Source: Paracoccus chinensis (GTDB taxonomy: Bacteria; Pseudomonadota; Alphaproteobacteria; Rhodobacterales; Rhodobacteraceae). Taken from it: a stretch of 64,000 nt of DNA. The first letter of the stretch is position 1. Each line of letters opens with the position of its first letter. Both the position numbers and the translations under genes were made by a program. Where the stretch lies: positions 248,001 through 312,000 of the forward strand of contig NZ_FNGE01000001.1 in assembly GCF_900102885.1 (NCBI RefSeq). The letters run 5' to 3'. The notes below the pieces were generated by a model. It was not told the DNA's origin, searched no databases, and saw only the letters and a list, made by a program, of their open reading frames with translations. Shown piece by piece: positions 17,590 to 28,100 of this stretch.

Positions 17590-19074
17590 TCAGTGCGCGT
17601 CGGCCTGGGCCGCGGCGCGGGACAGTTCGGTCCGGTCAAGCTGGCGCGCGCCGTTGAAGAACCAGTTCAGCCCCACCGCCGAGACGGCCGCCAGCAGGAT
17701 GCCCGAATGGGTCAGAACCTTGGTGGAGGCGGGCAGCCACTGGTCGAAGTTGCCCGCGATCATCGGGATCATCCCCATGCCCAGCGACACTGCCACCACG
17801 AACAGGTTGTGCCGGTTCGCGGCGAAATCGACCCGCGACAGCACACGGATGCCCGTGGCCGCGACCATGCCGAACATCACCAGCCCCGCGCCGCCCAGCA
17901 CGACCGTCGGCAGCGCCTCGACCAGCGCGCCCATCTTGGGGATCAGCCCCAGCACGATCATGATGATGCCGCCCGCCACGCAGACATGGCGCGACCGTAC
18001 GCCCGTCACGCCGACAAGCCCCACGTTCTGGCTGAACGAGGTATAGGGGAAGGTGTTGAATATCCCGCCCAGCAGCGTGCCCACGCCATCCGCCCGCAGG
18101 CCCGCCGCCAGCCTCGGCTGGTCGATGCGCTGGTCCACGATGTCGCCCAGCGCAAGGAACATCCCCGTCGATTCGATCATCACCACCAGCATGACCATGG
18201 TCATGGTCAGGATCATCACGGGATCGAAGGTCGGCGTGCCGAAGTGGAAGGGCTTGATCGGCGCGAACCAGGCGGCGGCCGCGACCTTCTCGAAATGCAT
18301 CAGTCCCAGCGCGGCGGCGATGATGCCGCCGACCAGAATGCCGACCAGCACGGCGATATTGGCCACGAAGCCGCGGCCGAAGCGGGCGATCAGCAGGATC
18401 GTGGCCAGCACGAGAACGGCGATCAGGATGTTGCCGGGCGCGGCGTAAAGCGGGTTCGGCACGGTCGGCGCGAGCTTCAGCCCCTCGGGCACGCCCCCCG
18501 CCGCGACCTGCGCGTCCAGCCAGGCCTGCATCGCCGGATCGACCAGCGTGGGCGCGGTGGGCCCGGCCTGCAGGCCGAAGATCCAGTTGATGCCGATGGG
18601 CATCAGGCTGACCCCGATGGTCAGGATCACCGTGCCGGTCACGACCGGCGGGAAGAAGCGCAGCATCCGGCTGACAGCGGGCGCAAGGAAGATCGAGATC
18701 ACCCCCGCCCCGATCACTGCGCCGAAGAGCGCGCGCGCCCCCTCCTGCCCCGGCATGGACTGGGCGATGGCGACCATCGGTCCGACGGCGGCAAAGGTCA
18801 CGCCCATCATCACCGGCATCCGGACGCCCAGCCACGCCCCCATGCCCAGCGACTGGATGATCGAGGCGATGCCGCAGACGAAGAGGTCGGCCGAGATCAG
18901 GAAGGCCACCTCCTCGGGCGGCAGTTGCAGGGCGCGGCCCACGATCAGCGGCACGGCAATGGCGCCGGCATACATCACCAGCACGTGCTGCAGGCCCAGC
19001 GTGAACAGGCGCGGCGCGGGCAGCACCTCGTCCACCGGATGCACGTCTGCGCGTCGATGAGTGAGATCGGTCAT
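17590..19074 (-). CDS. Purine (xanthine/uracil-type) permease, NCS2 family
   Basis: A 494-residue inner-membrane symporter of the nucleobase:cation family with about 12-14 hydrophobic segments. The family signature QNVGLVGVTG is present in TSFSQNVGLVGVTGVRSR, as is the HVLVMYAGAIAVPL opening. Xanthine or urate is the likeliest substrate by family similarity. The start MTDLTHRR was chosen because GGGGGGAGG lies six bases upstream; an ATG further upstream has no such site. It is divergent from an IclR regulator that is the obvious candidate controller. Confidence 0.91.
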   Translation of the reverse strand: MTDLTHRRADVHPVDEVLPAPRLFTLGLQHVLVMYAGAIAVPLIVGRALQLPPEEVAFLISADLFVCGIASIIQSLGMGAWLGVRMPVMMGVTFAAVGPMVAIAQSMPGQEGARALFGAVIGAGVISIFLAPAVSRMLRFFPPVVTGTVILTIGVSLMPIGINWIFGLQAGPTAPTLVDPAMQAWLDAQVAAGGVPEGLKLAPTVPNPLYAAPGNILIAVLVLATILLIARFGRGFVANIAVLVGILVGGIIAAALGLMHFEKVAAAAWFAPIKPFHFGTPTFDPVMILTMTMVMLVVMIESTGMFLALGDIVDQRIDQPRLAAGLRADGVGTLLGGIFNTFPYTSFSQNVGLVGVTGVRSRHVCVAGGIIMIVLGLIPKMGALVEALPTVVLGGAGLVMFGMVAATGIRVLSRVDFAANRHNLFVVAVSLGMGMIPMIAGNFDQWLPASTKVLTHSGILLAAVSAVGLNWFFNGARQLDRTELSRAAAQADAH

Positions 19075-19162
19075 GTATCCTCCCCCCCGGGCGACGTTCT
19101 CAGGCCCGGTTCTTCCCATCAGACTGCAGCAGCGTGCCGGTGCCGCAAAGCCTTTCCCCGTA

Positions 19163-19180
19163 TTTTCCGCGATGCGGATT
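19163..19180. promoter_or_regulatory. Candidate IclR-type operator in the divergent permease/regulator region
   Basis: TTTTCCGCGATGCGGATT contains inverted arms TCCGC and GCGGA around a GAT centre, the kind of TTCCGC-N3-GCGGAA site many IclR regulators bind. It lies 37 bases before the IclR start and 88 bases before the permease start. Binding is inference from family knowledge and position. Confidence 0.45.
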
Positions 19181-19217
19181 GCGGACTGCCGCCAATTGCG
19201 TCAGCTTGGCGCGCGCC

Positions 19218-20069
19218 ATGAACGACACCCGCCCGCAGAAAGGCCCCGCCACCTCCTCTGGCCGCCCCGCGCGCGAGGGTCCGGCGGCGGGCTCCCCTGC
19301 CGTGGACCGGGCGCTGATGCTGCTGGACACATTGGCCGAGGGCGACGGCCTGTCGCTTTCCGAACTGGGCCGCAGGCTGGGGCTCGCCCCCTCGACGGTG
19401 CACCGCCTGCTGGGGGCGCTTGCCGCGCGGCGGCTGGCCGAGGTCGATCCAGCCACGCAGCTGTGGGGCGTGGGCCCCGGCGCCTTCCGCCTGGGCGCGG
19501 CCTTCCTGCGCCGCGGGGGCCTGGCCGAGCGCGCCCGCCCGGTGCTGGCGCAACTGGCCGAGGCCAGCGGCGAGACGGCGGTGCTGGCCGTCGCGGATGG
19601 CGATTCGGCGCTGGTCGTGGCCGAGGTGCCGGGCACATCCAGCCTGCGCGCCGTGCTGCCCCCCGGCACCCGCCTGCCCTATCACGCGACCGCCCCCGGC
19701 AAGGCGCTGATCGCGCATCTGCCCCTGGCGCAGGTCCGGGCGCTTCTGGGCCGCGCGCCCCTGCCCGCGCTGACGGGACGTTCGATCACCGACCAGGGGG
19801 AACTGACCGCCGATCTTGCCACCCTGCGCCACGGCGGCTGGCTAACCGAGCGGGGCGAATCCGCCGTGGGCCAGAATGGCATCGCTGCCCCTGTTTTCGG
19901 GGGTGCGGGCGACCCGGTGGCGGCGTTGGGGCTGGCGGGCCCCTCGACCCGGCTGGACGACGCGGCGCTGGCCGCGCTGGGTCCGCAACTGGCCGAGGCC
20001 GCCGCTGTTCTTGGCGCGGCGCTGGGCGGCCCCGCCCGGCATCTTTCCCCGGCCGCGCAGGGGCGATAG
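19218..20069 (+). CDS. IclR family transcriptional regulator
   Basis: A 283-residue regulator. The N-terminal winged helix (about 28-90) has LSLSELGRRLGLAPSTVHRLL, and the C-terminal effector domain (about 100-275) contains LPPGTRLPYHATAPGKALIA and the GIAAPVFG segment typical of IclR. The first ~25 residues are Pro/Gly-rich. Being divergent from a purine permease, it probably senses a purine-derived metabolite; this is inference. It stands 10 bases before the tsaE-kinase gene, so it may also lead that operon. Confidence 0.9.
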   Translation: MNDTRPQKGPATSSGRPAREGPAAGSPAVDRALMLLDTLAEGDGLSLSELGRRLGLAPSTVHRLLGALAARRLAEVDPATQLWGVGPGAFRLGAAFLRRGGLAERARPVLAQLAEASGETAVLAVADGDSALVVAEVPGTSSLRAVLPPGTRLPYHATAPGKALIAHLPLAQVRALLGRAPLPALTGRSITDQGELTADLATLRHGGWLTERGESAVGQNGIAAPVFGGAGDPVAALGLAGPSTRLDDAALAALGPQLAEAAAVLGAALGGPARHLSPAAQGR

Positions 20070-20079
20070 TTTCGCGGGC

Positions 20080-21519
20080 ATGACCACGCCCCTTCCCGCC
20101 CTCGCCGCCATTGGCGACGCCGATGAAACGCTGACCGCGACCCTGGCGCGCGTGCTGAGCGCCGTCCTGCATCCCGGCGACACGCTGCTGCTGGAAGGCC
20201 CCGTCGGCGCGGGCAAGACCCATTTCGCCCGCGCCCTGATCCGGTCGCGCCAGGGCGATGCGGCCGAGGACGTGCCCAGCCCCACCTTCACCCTGGTCCA
20301 GACCTACCGGGACGCGGCGGGGGCCGAGATCTGGCACGCCGACCTTTACCGCCTGACCGATCCCTCGGAACTGGTGGAACTGGGCCTGGACGAGGCGATG
20401 GAGCAGGCGGTCACCCTGATCGAATGGCCCGACCGCCTGGGCGCGCCCCTGCCCGGCGCGCTGACGGTGGCGTTGACGCCTGCGGGAGAGGACCGTCGCC
20501 AGATCGTCCTGTCGGGCGATCCCGCCCGCTGGCGGGGTGTCGAGCGGCTGCTTCAGGTGGCGCAATTCCTGCGCGGCACGCCTTGGGCCGATGCGCGGGT
20601 CGAGCCGCTGGCCGGGGACGCCTCGGCCCGGCGCTATTTCCGGCTGCAGGGCGATCAGGGCAGCGCCGTCCTGATGGACGATCCCACCGGCGCGATCTCC
20701 CGCTATGCGGCCATGACCGACTGGCTGCGCCAGCGCGGCTTCCACGCCCCCGCCATCCTTGCCGAGGACCAGGCGCAGGGCCTTCTGATTGCCGAGGACC
20801 TGGGCGACGATCTCGTGGCCCACGTGCTGGACCGTGCGCCCGATGACGCGCCCGCGATCTACGACCGCGTCACGGACCTGATCGTGGACCTGCACGCCCA
20901 CCGCCCGCCGGAGTTCGTCCCTGCGCTCGACGGCCCCGCGCTGGCGGAACAGGTGGCGCTGTTCGCAGACTATGCCGCTGCCGCAGGTGTCCCCGGGGCG
21001 GGCGCAAGGGTGCCGCAGACCATCGCCGCCCTTCATGCCGAGCTTTGCGCCGACGCGCTGCCGGTCGTGTCCTTGCGCGACTTCCACGCCGAGAACCTCG
21101 TCTGGCGGGGCGAGGCCCCGTTGGGCCTTCTGGACTTCCAGGACGCGGTGGCCACGCATCCGGCCTATGAACTGGCCTCGGTCCTGCAGGATGCCCGGCG
21201 CGACGTCCTGCCCGAGATCGAGGAAGGTGCAATCACCCGCTACCTGACCGCGACCGGGTTGGATTATGCCGCGTTCCGCGCCGCCTATGCGCTGATGGGC
21301 GCGCAGCGGAACCTGCGGATCATGGGCATCTTCACGCGGCTCTGCCTGCGCGACGGCAAGTCGCGCTATCTGGACATGATGCCGCGCGTCTGGGGCGCGA
21401 TCACCCGCAACCTGTCCCATCCGGCGCTGGCGCCACTGGCCGCCGCGCTGAAGGACGTGCCCCCGCCCACGCCCGAGATCATCGCGGCAATCCGCGCCCG
21501 TTGCGGGTCTGTGCAATGA
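20080..21519 (+). CDS. tsaE: TsaE ATPase fused to an aminoglycoside-phosphotransferase-like (AmgK-type) kinase
   Basis: A 479-residue two-domain protein. Residues 1 to ~145 are TsaE, the ATPase of t6A tRNA modification, with Walker A GPVGAGKT (40-47) and PSPTFTLVQTY. Residues ~165-479 are a phosphotransferase-fold kinase with the Brenner-like LRDFHAENLVW (Asp334) and LLDFQDA (Asp352) motifs, closest in type to AmgK, the N-acetylmuramate/N-acetylglucosamine anomeric kinase. The next gene is MurU-like, the AmgK partner in peptidoglycan recycling, which supports that reading. Both active sites look intact. No frameshift or internal start with a clear ribosome site separates the domains. Confidence 0.88.
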   Translation: MTTPLPALAAIGDADETLTATLARVLSAVLHPGDTLLLEGPVGAGKTHFARALIRSRQGDAAEDVPSPTFTLVQTYRDAAGAEIWHADLYRLTDPSELVELGLDEAMEQAVTLIEWPDRLGAPLPGALTVALTPAGEDRRQIVLSGDPARWRGVERLLQVAQFLRGTPWADARVEPLAGDASARRYFRLQGDQGSAVLMDDPTGAISRYAAMTDWLRQRGFHAPAILAEDQAQGLLIAEDLGDDLVAHVLDRAPDDAPAIYDRVTDLIVDLHAHRPPEFVPALDGPALAEQVALFADYAAAAGVPGAGARVPQTIAALHAELCADALPVVSLRDFHAENLVWRGEAPLGLLDFQDAVATHPAYELASVLQDARRDVLPEIEEGAITRYLTATGLDYAAFRAAYALMGAQRNLRIMGIFTRLCLRDGKSRYLDMMPRVWGAITRNLSHPALAPLAAALKDVPPPTPEIIAAIRARCGSVQ

Positions 21520-22199
21520 CCGCCCCCGACAGCCTGATGCTGTTCGCGGCCGGCAAGGGAACGCGCATGGCGCCCCTGACGGACGTGACGCCGAAACCGC
21601 TGATCCGCGTGGCGGGCCACCCGCTGATCGATCATGCGCTGGCGCTCGCCCGCGCGGGCGGGGCGCGGCGGATCGTGGTGAACACCCATCACCTCGGGCA
21701 GCAGATCGTCGATCACCTTGCGGGCAGCGACGTGGTCGTCTCGGACGAAAGCGGCGCGCTGCTGGAAACCGGCGGCGGGCTGCGGAAGGCCCTGCCGCTG
21801 CTGGGTCCGAGTCCGGTGCTGACGATGAACCCCGACGTCGTCTGGACGGGGCCGAACCCCGTCGCCGCGCTGCGAGCGGCCTGGGACGGCCGGATGGACG
21901 CGCTGCTGATGCTGGTCCCGGTCAAGCGCGCGCAGGGCCGCATTGGCGGGGGCGACTTCGCGCTGGACGCAAAGGGTCGCATCGCGCGCGGCGGGCCCTT
22001 CGTCTATACCGGCTGCCAGATCATCCGCACCGAAGGACTGGCCGAGGTCGACGCCGAGATGTTCTCGCTGAATCTCCTCTGGGACCGCATGATCGCGCAG
22101 GGCCGCGCCTATGGCCTGGTCCATCCGGGCGGCTGGTGCGACGTGGGCCGCCCCGACTGCATCCCGCTGGCCGAGGCGATGCTGAGAGAGGCCGCATGA
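21516..22199 (+). CDS. murU: Sugar-phosphate nucleotidyltransferase, MurU-like
   Basis: A 227-residue nucleotidyltransferase with the signature AAGKGTRMAPLTDVTPKPLI (11-30). The family makes NDP-sugars; MurU specifically converts MurNAc-1-phosphate to UDP-MurNAc in the recycling route that bypasses fosfomycin-sensitive steps. That identity is inferred from the preceding AmgK-type kinase domain. It overlaps the kinase stop by four bases (ATGA) and is itself overlapped by addB in the same way. Confidence 0.83.
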   Translation: MTAPDSLMLFAAGKGTRMAPLTDVTPKPLIRVAGHPLIDHALALARAGGARRIVVNTHHLGQQIVDHLAGSDVVVSDESGALLETGGGLRKALPLLGPSPVLTMNPDVVWTGPNPVAALRAAWDGRMDALLMLVPVKRAQGRIGGGDFALDAKGRIARGGPFVYTGCQIIRTEGLAEVDAEMFSLNLLWDRMIAQGRAYGLVHPGGWCDVGRPDCIPLAEAMLREAA

Positions 22200-25132
22200 C
22201 CGAGATGCAGGGCCTTTACGCGCTGCCCCCCGGCGTCGATTTCGCGGGCGAGGTCGTGCGCGGACTTCTGGACCGCATGAGCCATCTTCCACCCGAGGCG
22301 CTGGCGGGCGTCACGATCTACGGCAACTCCAGCCACACGCTGCGGGCGATCGAGGCCGCCTTCCACGAGGCGGGGCCGCTGCTGCTGCCGCGCCTGCGGC
22401 TGCTGGCCGAGATCGGCAGCGAATGCGGCTTCCCGCCCCCCGCCTCCCCTTTGGCGCGGCAGTTGGAACTGGCGCATCTGGTCGCCCGCGCGATGGCCAG
22501 CGACGACACCGGCCAGTCGGTCGCCGCCATGACCCGCTCGCTGGCCGAACTCATGGCCGAGATGCAGGCCGAGGGCTTGGGTGCCGAGGCGCTGGACGGC
22601 ATCGACGCCGAGGATCACGCCGCCCACTGGCAGCGCGCCCTGGCCTTCCTGCGTATCGCCGCGCGCTTTCACCTGGACGGCGGCCCCGTCGACCGCGAGG
22701 CCCAGGCGCGCGCGGCGGCCGAACGGCTGGCCGCCGATTGGGCTGAAGGGCGCAACCTGCCCCCGGGACCGGTGATCGTCGCAGGCTCCAGCGGCTCGCA
22801 CGGGGCCACGCGGCTGTACATGGAGGCCGTGGCTCGGCTGCCCCAAGGGGCGGTGATCCTGCCCGGCTATGACCCCGCCCTGCCCGAAGCCGTCGCCGCC
22901 ATGCTGCGCGAGGGGAACGAGGATCACCCGCAGGCGCGCCTGGCCCCACTGGCTGCCTCCTGCGGGGCGCCGCGCCCCTGGACCGATGCAGCACCCCCGG
23001 ATCCAGGGCGGAACCGGCTTCTCAGCCTCGCCCTTCGTCCTGCGCCGGTGACCGACCAGTGGGTGGCCGAGGGGCCTTCGCTGGGCGATCTCGGCGTGGC
23101 CGCTGCGGGCATGACGCTGATCGAGGCCGACAGCCCCGCCGACGAGGCGGGCGCGCTGGCCGTCCTGATCCGCGACGCCGTCCACCGGGGCGAGGAGGTC
23201 ACGCTGATCTCGGCCGAACGGGGGCTGACGCGCCGGGTCGCCGCCGCGCTGGACCGCTGGGGGATCATCCCCGACGACAGTGCAGGCGTGCCGCTGCCCC
23301 TGACCGCTGCCGGCCGCTTCGCCCGCCACATCGCGGAACTGCCCGGCCGCCCCTTGGGGATCGATACGGCGCTGATCCTGCTCAAGCACCCGCTGACGGC
23401 GACGGGCCGGGGCCGCTGGGCCCGCCGCGCCCACCTGCTGCGCACGCGCGAGTTGGAACTGCACCTGCGCCGCAACGGCCCCGCCTTCCCCGACGGCGCG
23501 GCACTGCGCAAATGGGGCGAGCAGCCCCGGCGCGGCAAGCGCGACGAGGCCCGCGTCGCCTGGGCCGAGGGCATTGCCGCGCTGCTGGACGCGACCCTGC
23601 CCCTGATTGCCCACGCAGGCCCCCTGCCCTTGGCCGAACGCGCCGCGCGGCACCGGCAACTGGCCGAACTGTGGGCTGCCGGGCCCGATGGCTCGGTCGA
23701 AGCCTCGGCGCTTTACGCGGAACGGCCCGGCGAAAAGCTGCGGGCGGTCATGGACCACATCGCGCTGCACGCCGCGCGGGGGCCCATGATGTCGGCGCGC
23801 GACTTCGCCCGGCTGCTGTCGGACCAGTTGCAGGCCCAGGCCGTGCGCGCGGATGTCGAGGCGCATCCGCTGGTCCGCATCCGCGGCCCGCGCGAGGCCC
23901 GGACCGAGGCGCAAGGCCTCGTGATCCTGGGCGGGCTGAACGAGGGCGGCTGGCCGCAGCCCTTGGACCCCGACCCCTGGCTCAGCCGTCCCATGCGGCG
24001 GCAGGCGGGGCTGTCCCTGCCCGAGCGGCGCATCGGGCTGGCCGCCCACGACTTCCAGATCGCCGCCGCCGCTCCAAAGGTCGTCCTGTCCCGCGCCCAT
24101 CGCAGCGACGAAGCCGAGACGATCCCCTCGCGCTGGCTGAACCGGCTGGTGAACCTGATGAACGGGCTGGGGTCGCAGAACGGGCCCGCCGCGCTGGCCG
24201 CGATGCGTGCGCGGGGGCGGCACTGGCTGGACTGCGCGGCGGCGCTGGCCGCACCCGGCCCCGCGGACATGGCGCCCCCGTCGCCCCGCCCCTCGCCGCG
24301 CCCGCCCGCGCCCGCGCTGCGCGAGCTGTCCGTGACCGCCGTGTCGCAGCTGATCCGCGATCCGTACGCGATCTACGCCCGCCATGTCCTGCGCCTGCGC
24401 CCGCTGGACCCGCTGCGCCCCGAACCGGACGCCGCCGAGCGCGGCAACGTCCTGCACGCCATCATCCAGACCTTCCTGTCGCCGCCGCCCGCGCCCGATC
24501 TGCCGCCCGAGGCGCTGATGGCACGGCTGATGGAGGCGGCCGACCGCGTGCTGGCCCAGGTGCCCTGGCCCTCGGTCCGGCTGTTCTGGCAGGCCCGGAT
24601 CGCGGGCATCGCCCGGCAGCTGGTGCGCGACGAGCACGAGCGGCTGCAGTTGGGCACGCCCCTGGCAGTCGAGACGCGCTACCAGATCAAGGTCGCGGGG
24701 ATGGAGTTCACCCTGACCGCCCGGCCCGACCGCATCGATCGGCTGGCCGACGGCACCGCCGTGATCTACGACTACAAGTCCGGCACGCCCCCCAGCCGCC
24801 CGCAGATCCTGAGCTTCGACAAGCAGCTTCCGCTGGAGGCGGCCATGGCCGAACGCGGCGTCTTCGGGCAGCCTATGAAGGTGGCGGACCTGCGCTACAT
24901 CCGCCTTGGCGGCGAGGGCGAGACCACGCCGCGCGGCTGGGACGCGGAGATGGCGGAAACCTGGGACCAGTTCGTGGCCCTGATCTCGGCCTATCTGCGG
25001 GGCGAGCACGGCTTCACCGCCCGCCGCGCAATGGAGCGCACGGGCTTCGGCTCGGACTACGACCACCTCGCCCGCTATGGCGAATGGTCCGAGGCCGATC
25101 CGCCGCAAGCGATCAGGGTGGGGCATGAATGA
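22196..25132 (+). CDS. addB: Double-strand break repair protein AddB
   Basis: A 978-residue subunit of the AddAB helicase-nuclease that resects double-strand breaks and loads recombination. It lacks a clear Walker A, as expected for alphaproteobacterial AddB, and carries a C-terminal RecB-type nuclease domain. That domain is marked by LSVTAVSQLIRDPYAIYARHV (split by short spacing), then RPDRIDRLADG and VIYDYKSG. The start MTEMQGLYALPPGV overlaps the previous stop by four bases. Its 3' end overlaps addA by eight bases. Confidence 0.94.
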   Translation: MTEMQGLYALPPGVDFAGEVVRGLLDRMSHLPPEALAGVTIYGNSSHTLRAIEAAFHEAGPLLLPRLRLLAEIGSECGFPPPASPLARQLELAHLVARAMASDDTGQSVAAMTRSLAELMAEMQAEGLGAEALDGIDAEDHAAHWQRALAFLRIAARFHLDGGPVDREAQARAAAERLAADWAEGRNLPPGPVIVAGSSGSHGATRLYMEAVARLPQGAVILPGYDPALPEAVAAMLREGNEDHPQARLAPLAASCGAPRPWTDAAPPDPGRNRLLSLALRPAPVTDQWVAEGPSLGDLGVAAAGMTLIEADSPADEAGALAVLIRDAVHRGEEVTLISAERGLTRRVAAALDRWGIIPDDSAGVPLPLTAAGRFARHIAELPGRPLGIDTALILLKHPLTATGRGRWARRAHLLRTRELELHLRRNGPAFPDGAALRKWGEQPRRGKRDEARVAWAEGIAALLDATLPLIAHAGPLPLAERAARHRQLAELWAAGPDGSVEASALYAERPGEKLRAVMDHIALHAARGPMMSARDFARLLSDQLQAQAVRADVEAHPLVRIRGPREARTEAQGLVILGGLNEGGWPQPLDPDPWLSRPMRRQAGLSLPERRIGLAAHDFQIAAAAPKVVLSRAHRSDEAETIPSRWLNRLVNLMNGLGSQNGPAALAAMRARGRHWLDCAAALAAPGPADMAPPSPRPSPRPPAPALRELSVTAVSQLIRDPYAIYARHVLRLRPLDPLRPEPDAAERGNVLHAIIQTFLSPPPAPDLPPEALMARLMEAADRVLAQVPWPSVRLFWQARIAGIARQLVRDEHERLQLGTPLAVETRYQIKVAGMEFTLTARPDRIDRLADGTAVIYDYKSGTPPSRPQILSFDKQLPLEAAMAERGVFGQPMKVADLRYIRLGGEGETTPRGWDAEMAETWDQFVALISAYLRGEHGFTARRAMERTGFGSDYDHLARYGEWSEADPPQAIRVGHE

Positions 25133-28100
25133 TCTTTCGGTGAAGACGCTCGGACCGGACCCCGCGACCCGCGCGCAGCATGTCGCGGCGGACCCCGACC
25201 GCTCGACCTGGCTGACGGCCAATGCGGGCTCGGGCAAGACAAGCGTGCTGACCGACCGGGTGGCGCGGCTGCTTCTGGCGGGGACGCGGCCGGAACGCAT
25301 CCTTTGCCTGACCTATACCAAGGCCGCCGCGACCGAGATGCAGAACCGCCTGCTCAAGCGTCTGGGCGAATGGGCGATGCTGGACGACGCGGCGCTGACC
25401 CAGCGGCTGGCCCGCATGGGCGTGGGCGCGGGGGCGGACCTGAACGCGGCCCGGCGGCTGTTTGCGCAGGCCATCGAGACGCCGGGCGGGTTGAAGGTCC
25501 AGACCATCCACAGCTTCTGCGCAGGCGTCCTGCGGCGCTTTCCGCTGGAGGCCGGGGTGCCCCACGGCTTTGCGGAGCTCGATGAGCGCAGCGCCGCCAA
25601 CCTGCGCGCCGAGATCATCGAGGCCATGGCGCGCGACGGCGCCCCCGAAATGGCCGACCTGCTGGCGCTGCAATCCGACAGCGGGCTGGACGGCTTCCTG
25701 GGCGGCCTGCGCGACTATGACCAGCCGCCCTGCACCCGGACGCTCTGGGGCGATTGCGGGCTGCCCGAGGGCTTCGACGACGCCACCCTTCTGGCGCAAT
25801 GCTTCGACGGGGACGAGGCGACGCTGATCCCCGCGCTGATCCCGCTGTTGAGGGCGGGCGGCAAGACCGACGCCACCGCGGCCGAGAAGCTGTGCAAGGG
25901 CGCCTGGGACCGCGCGGGCGTGGACGAGCTTGCAATCCTCGAACAGGTGCTTCTGACCGGCGAGAAGGCCAAGGCGCCCTTTTCGGCCAAGCTCGGCGCC
26001 TTTCCGACCCAGGCACTGCGGCAGGGCTCCTGCACAGCGCTGATGGACCGGCTCGAGGAGATGATGTCCCGCGTCGAGGCCGCGCGGCCCATGCGGTTGG
26101 CCCTGGCTCACGCCCAGCGCACGCTGGCCCTGCAGCGCTTCGGCCATGCCTTCTGCCGGCGCTATGCGGCGGCCAAGACGGGGGGCGGCTGGCTCGACTT
26201 CGACGACCTGATCCAGCGGACGGCGAAGCTTCTGGACCATCCGACCATGGCACAATGGGTGCTGTTCCGGCTGGACGGGGGGATCGACCACATCCTCGTG
26301 GACGAGGCGCAGGACACCTCGCCGCTGCAATGGCAGGTGATCCAGCGGCTGACGGACGAGTTCACGGCCGGGGCCGGCGCCGCCGACCGTCCGCGCACCC
26401 TGTTCGTCGTGGGCGACCCCAAGCAGTCGATCTATTCCTTCCAGGGCGCCGACATCGCCGTCTTCGAGGCGCGGCGGTCCGAGTTCTCGCGCGCCTTCGA
26501 GGCCGCGGGCCAGCCCATGCAGGACGCGGCGCTGCGGCATTCCTTCCGCTCGTCGCCCGCGATCCTGCGGCTGACGGACGCCGTGTTCCAGGGCGAGGCC
26601 GCCCAGGGGCTGGGCGACACCCCGGCGCATATCGCCTTCCACGAGGGGATGCCCGGCCGGGTGGATCTCTGGCCCCCCGTGCCCGACCCCGAGAAGCCCG
26701 AGCCCATGCCCTGGCATGCGCCGGTGGACACGGTGGCCGCCAATGCCGCCCCTCGCGTGCTGGCCGATGCGGTGGCGAAAGCCGCCCGCGACATGATCGA
26801 CACGCCCATCACCTTGCGGAACGGGCAGGTCCGGCCGCTGCGGCCGGGCGACATCCTGATCCTCGTCCAACGCCGCTCCGCGATCTTCCACGACATCATC
26901 CGCGCGCTGAAGCAGGCCGGGCTGCCCGTGGCGGGCGCCGACCGCCTGAGGCTGGGGGGTGAGCTTGCGGTGCGCGACATCCGCGCCGTCCTGTCCGTGC
27001 TGGCCACGCCCGAGGACGACCTGTCGCTGGCCGCCGCTCTGCGCTCGCCCCTGTTCGGGCTGACCGAGGACGAGCTTTACCGCTTGGCCGCCCCGCGTCC
27101 CGGCCTGCTGATCGAGGCCCTGCGCAAGTCGCCCCACGAACAGGCCCGCGCCCTGCTGGCTGACTTGCAGGGGCACGCGGATTTCCTGCGGCCCTATGAC
27201 CTCATCTCGCGCCTGCTGGTGCGTCACGGCGGTCGCGCCCGGCTGATCGGGCGCTTGGGCCCCGAGGCCGAGGACGGCATCGACGAGCTTCTGTCGCAGG
27301 CGCTGACCTACGAGACGACGGAAACGCCCTCGCTGACGGGCTTCCTGGTGTGGCTGGCCGACGACGAGGCGCAGGTGAAGCGCCAGCCCGGCGCGGCGCA
27401 GGAAGGCGGCGGGCTGATCCGCGTGATGACGGTGCATGGCGCCAAGGGTCTGGAAAGCCCCGTGGTGATCCTGCCCGACTGCGCCAGGCGCAAGGGCGCA
27501 GGACGCGGGGCACCCACGATCCTGCCCGACAGCGGCCCGCCCGCGCATTGGCGCCCGGCCAAGCCCTGGCAGACGCCGCAGGTACAGGAATGGATCGCTC
27601 GCGACCAGCAGCGGCAGGAAGAGGAACGGCGGCGGCTTCTCTATGTGGGCCTCACCCGCGCGGAAAGCTGGCTGATCGTGGCGGCGGCGGGCGAGACGGG
27701 CGAAGGCTGCGAAAGCTGGCATGCGATGGTGGCCGAGGGCTTTGCCCGCGCCGAGGGGATGATGCAGGCCGACCTGCCCTGCGACTGGGGCGACTGCGGC
27801 ATCCGCCGCCTGTCCTTCGGCGACTGGCCCGCCGAGGCGGCGGCCGAGGCCCCGCCCGCGCTGCATGAAACCTTCTTGCCCGACTGGCTGCGCGAACAGG
27901 CCCCCGCGATGCCCCGCGCGCCCGGTCCCGTGGCCGCGACCGCGCTGGGGGGCGACAAGGTGCTGTCCTCGGACCTTGCCACCGGCAGCGCGGGCGACCG
28001 CGAGGCCGCGCTGCTGGCGGGCACCCGGCTGCATCTGCTGCTGGAGCATCTGCCGGGCGTTTCTCCCGAAGAGCGCGCAACCCGCGCCCGCGACCTGCTG

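Noticed and set aside
22109-25300. Long minus-strand open frame opposite addB
   Set aside because: Composition is typical of an antisense shadow; the plus strand encodes AddB with nuclease motifs and overlap-coupled neighbours.
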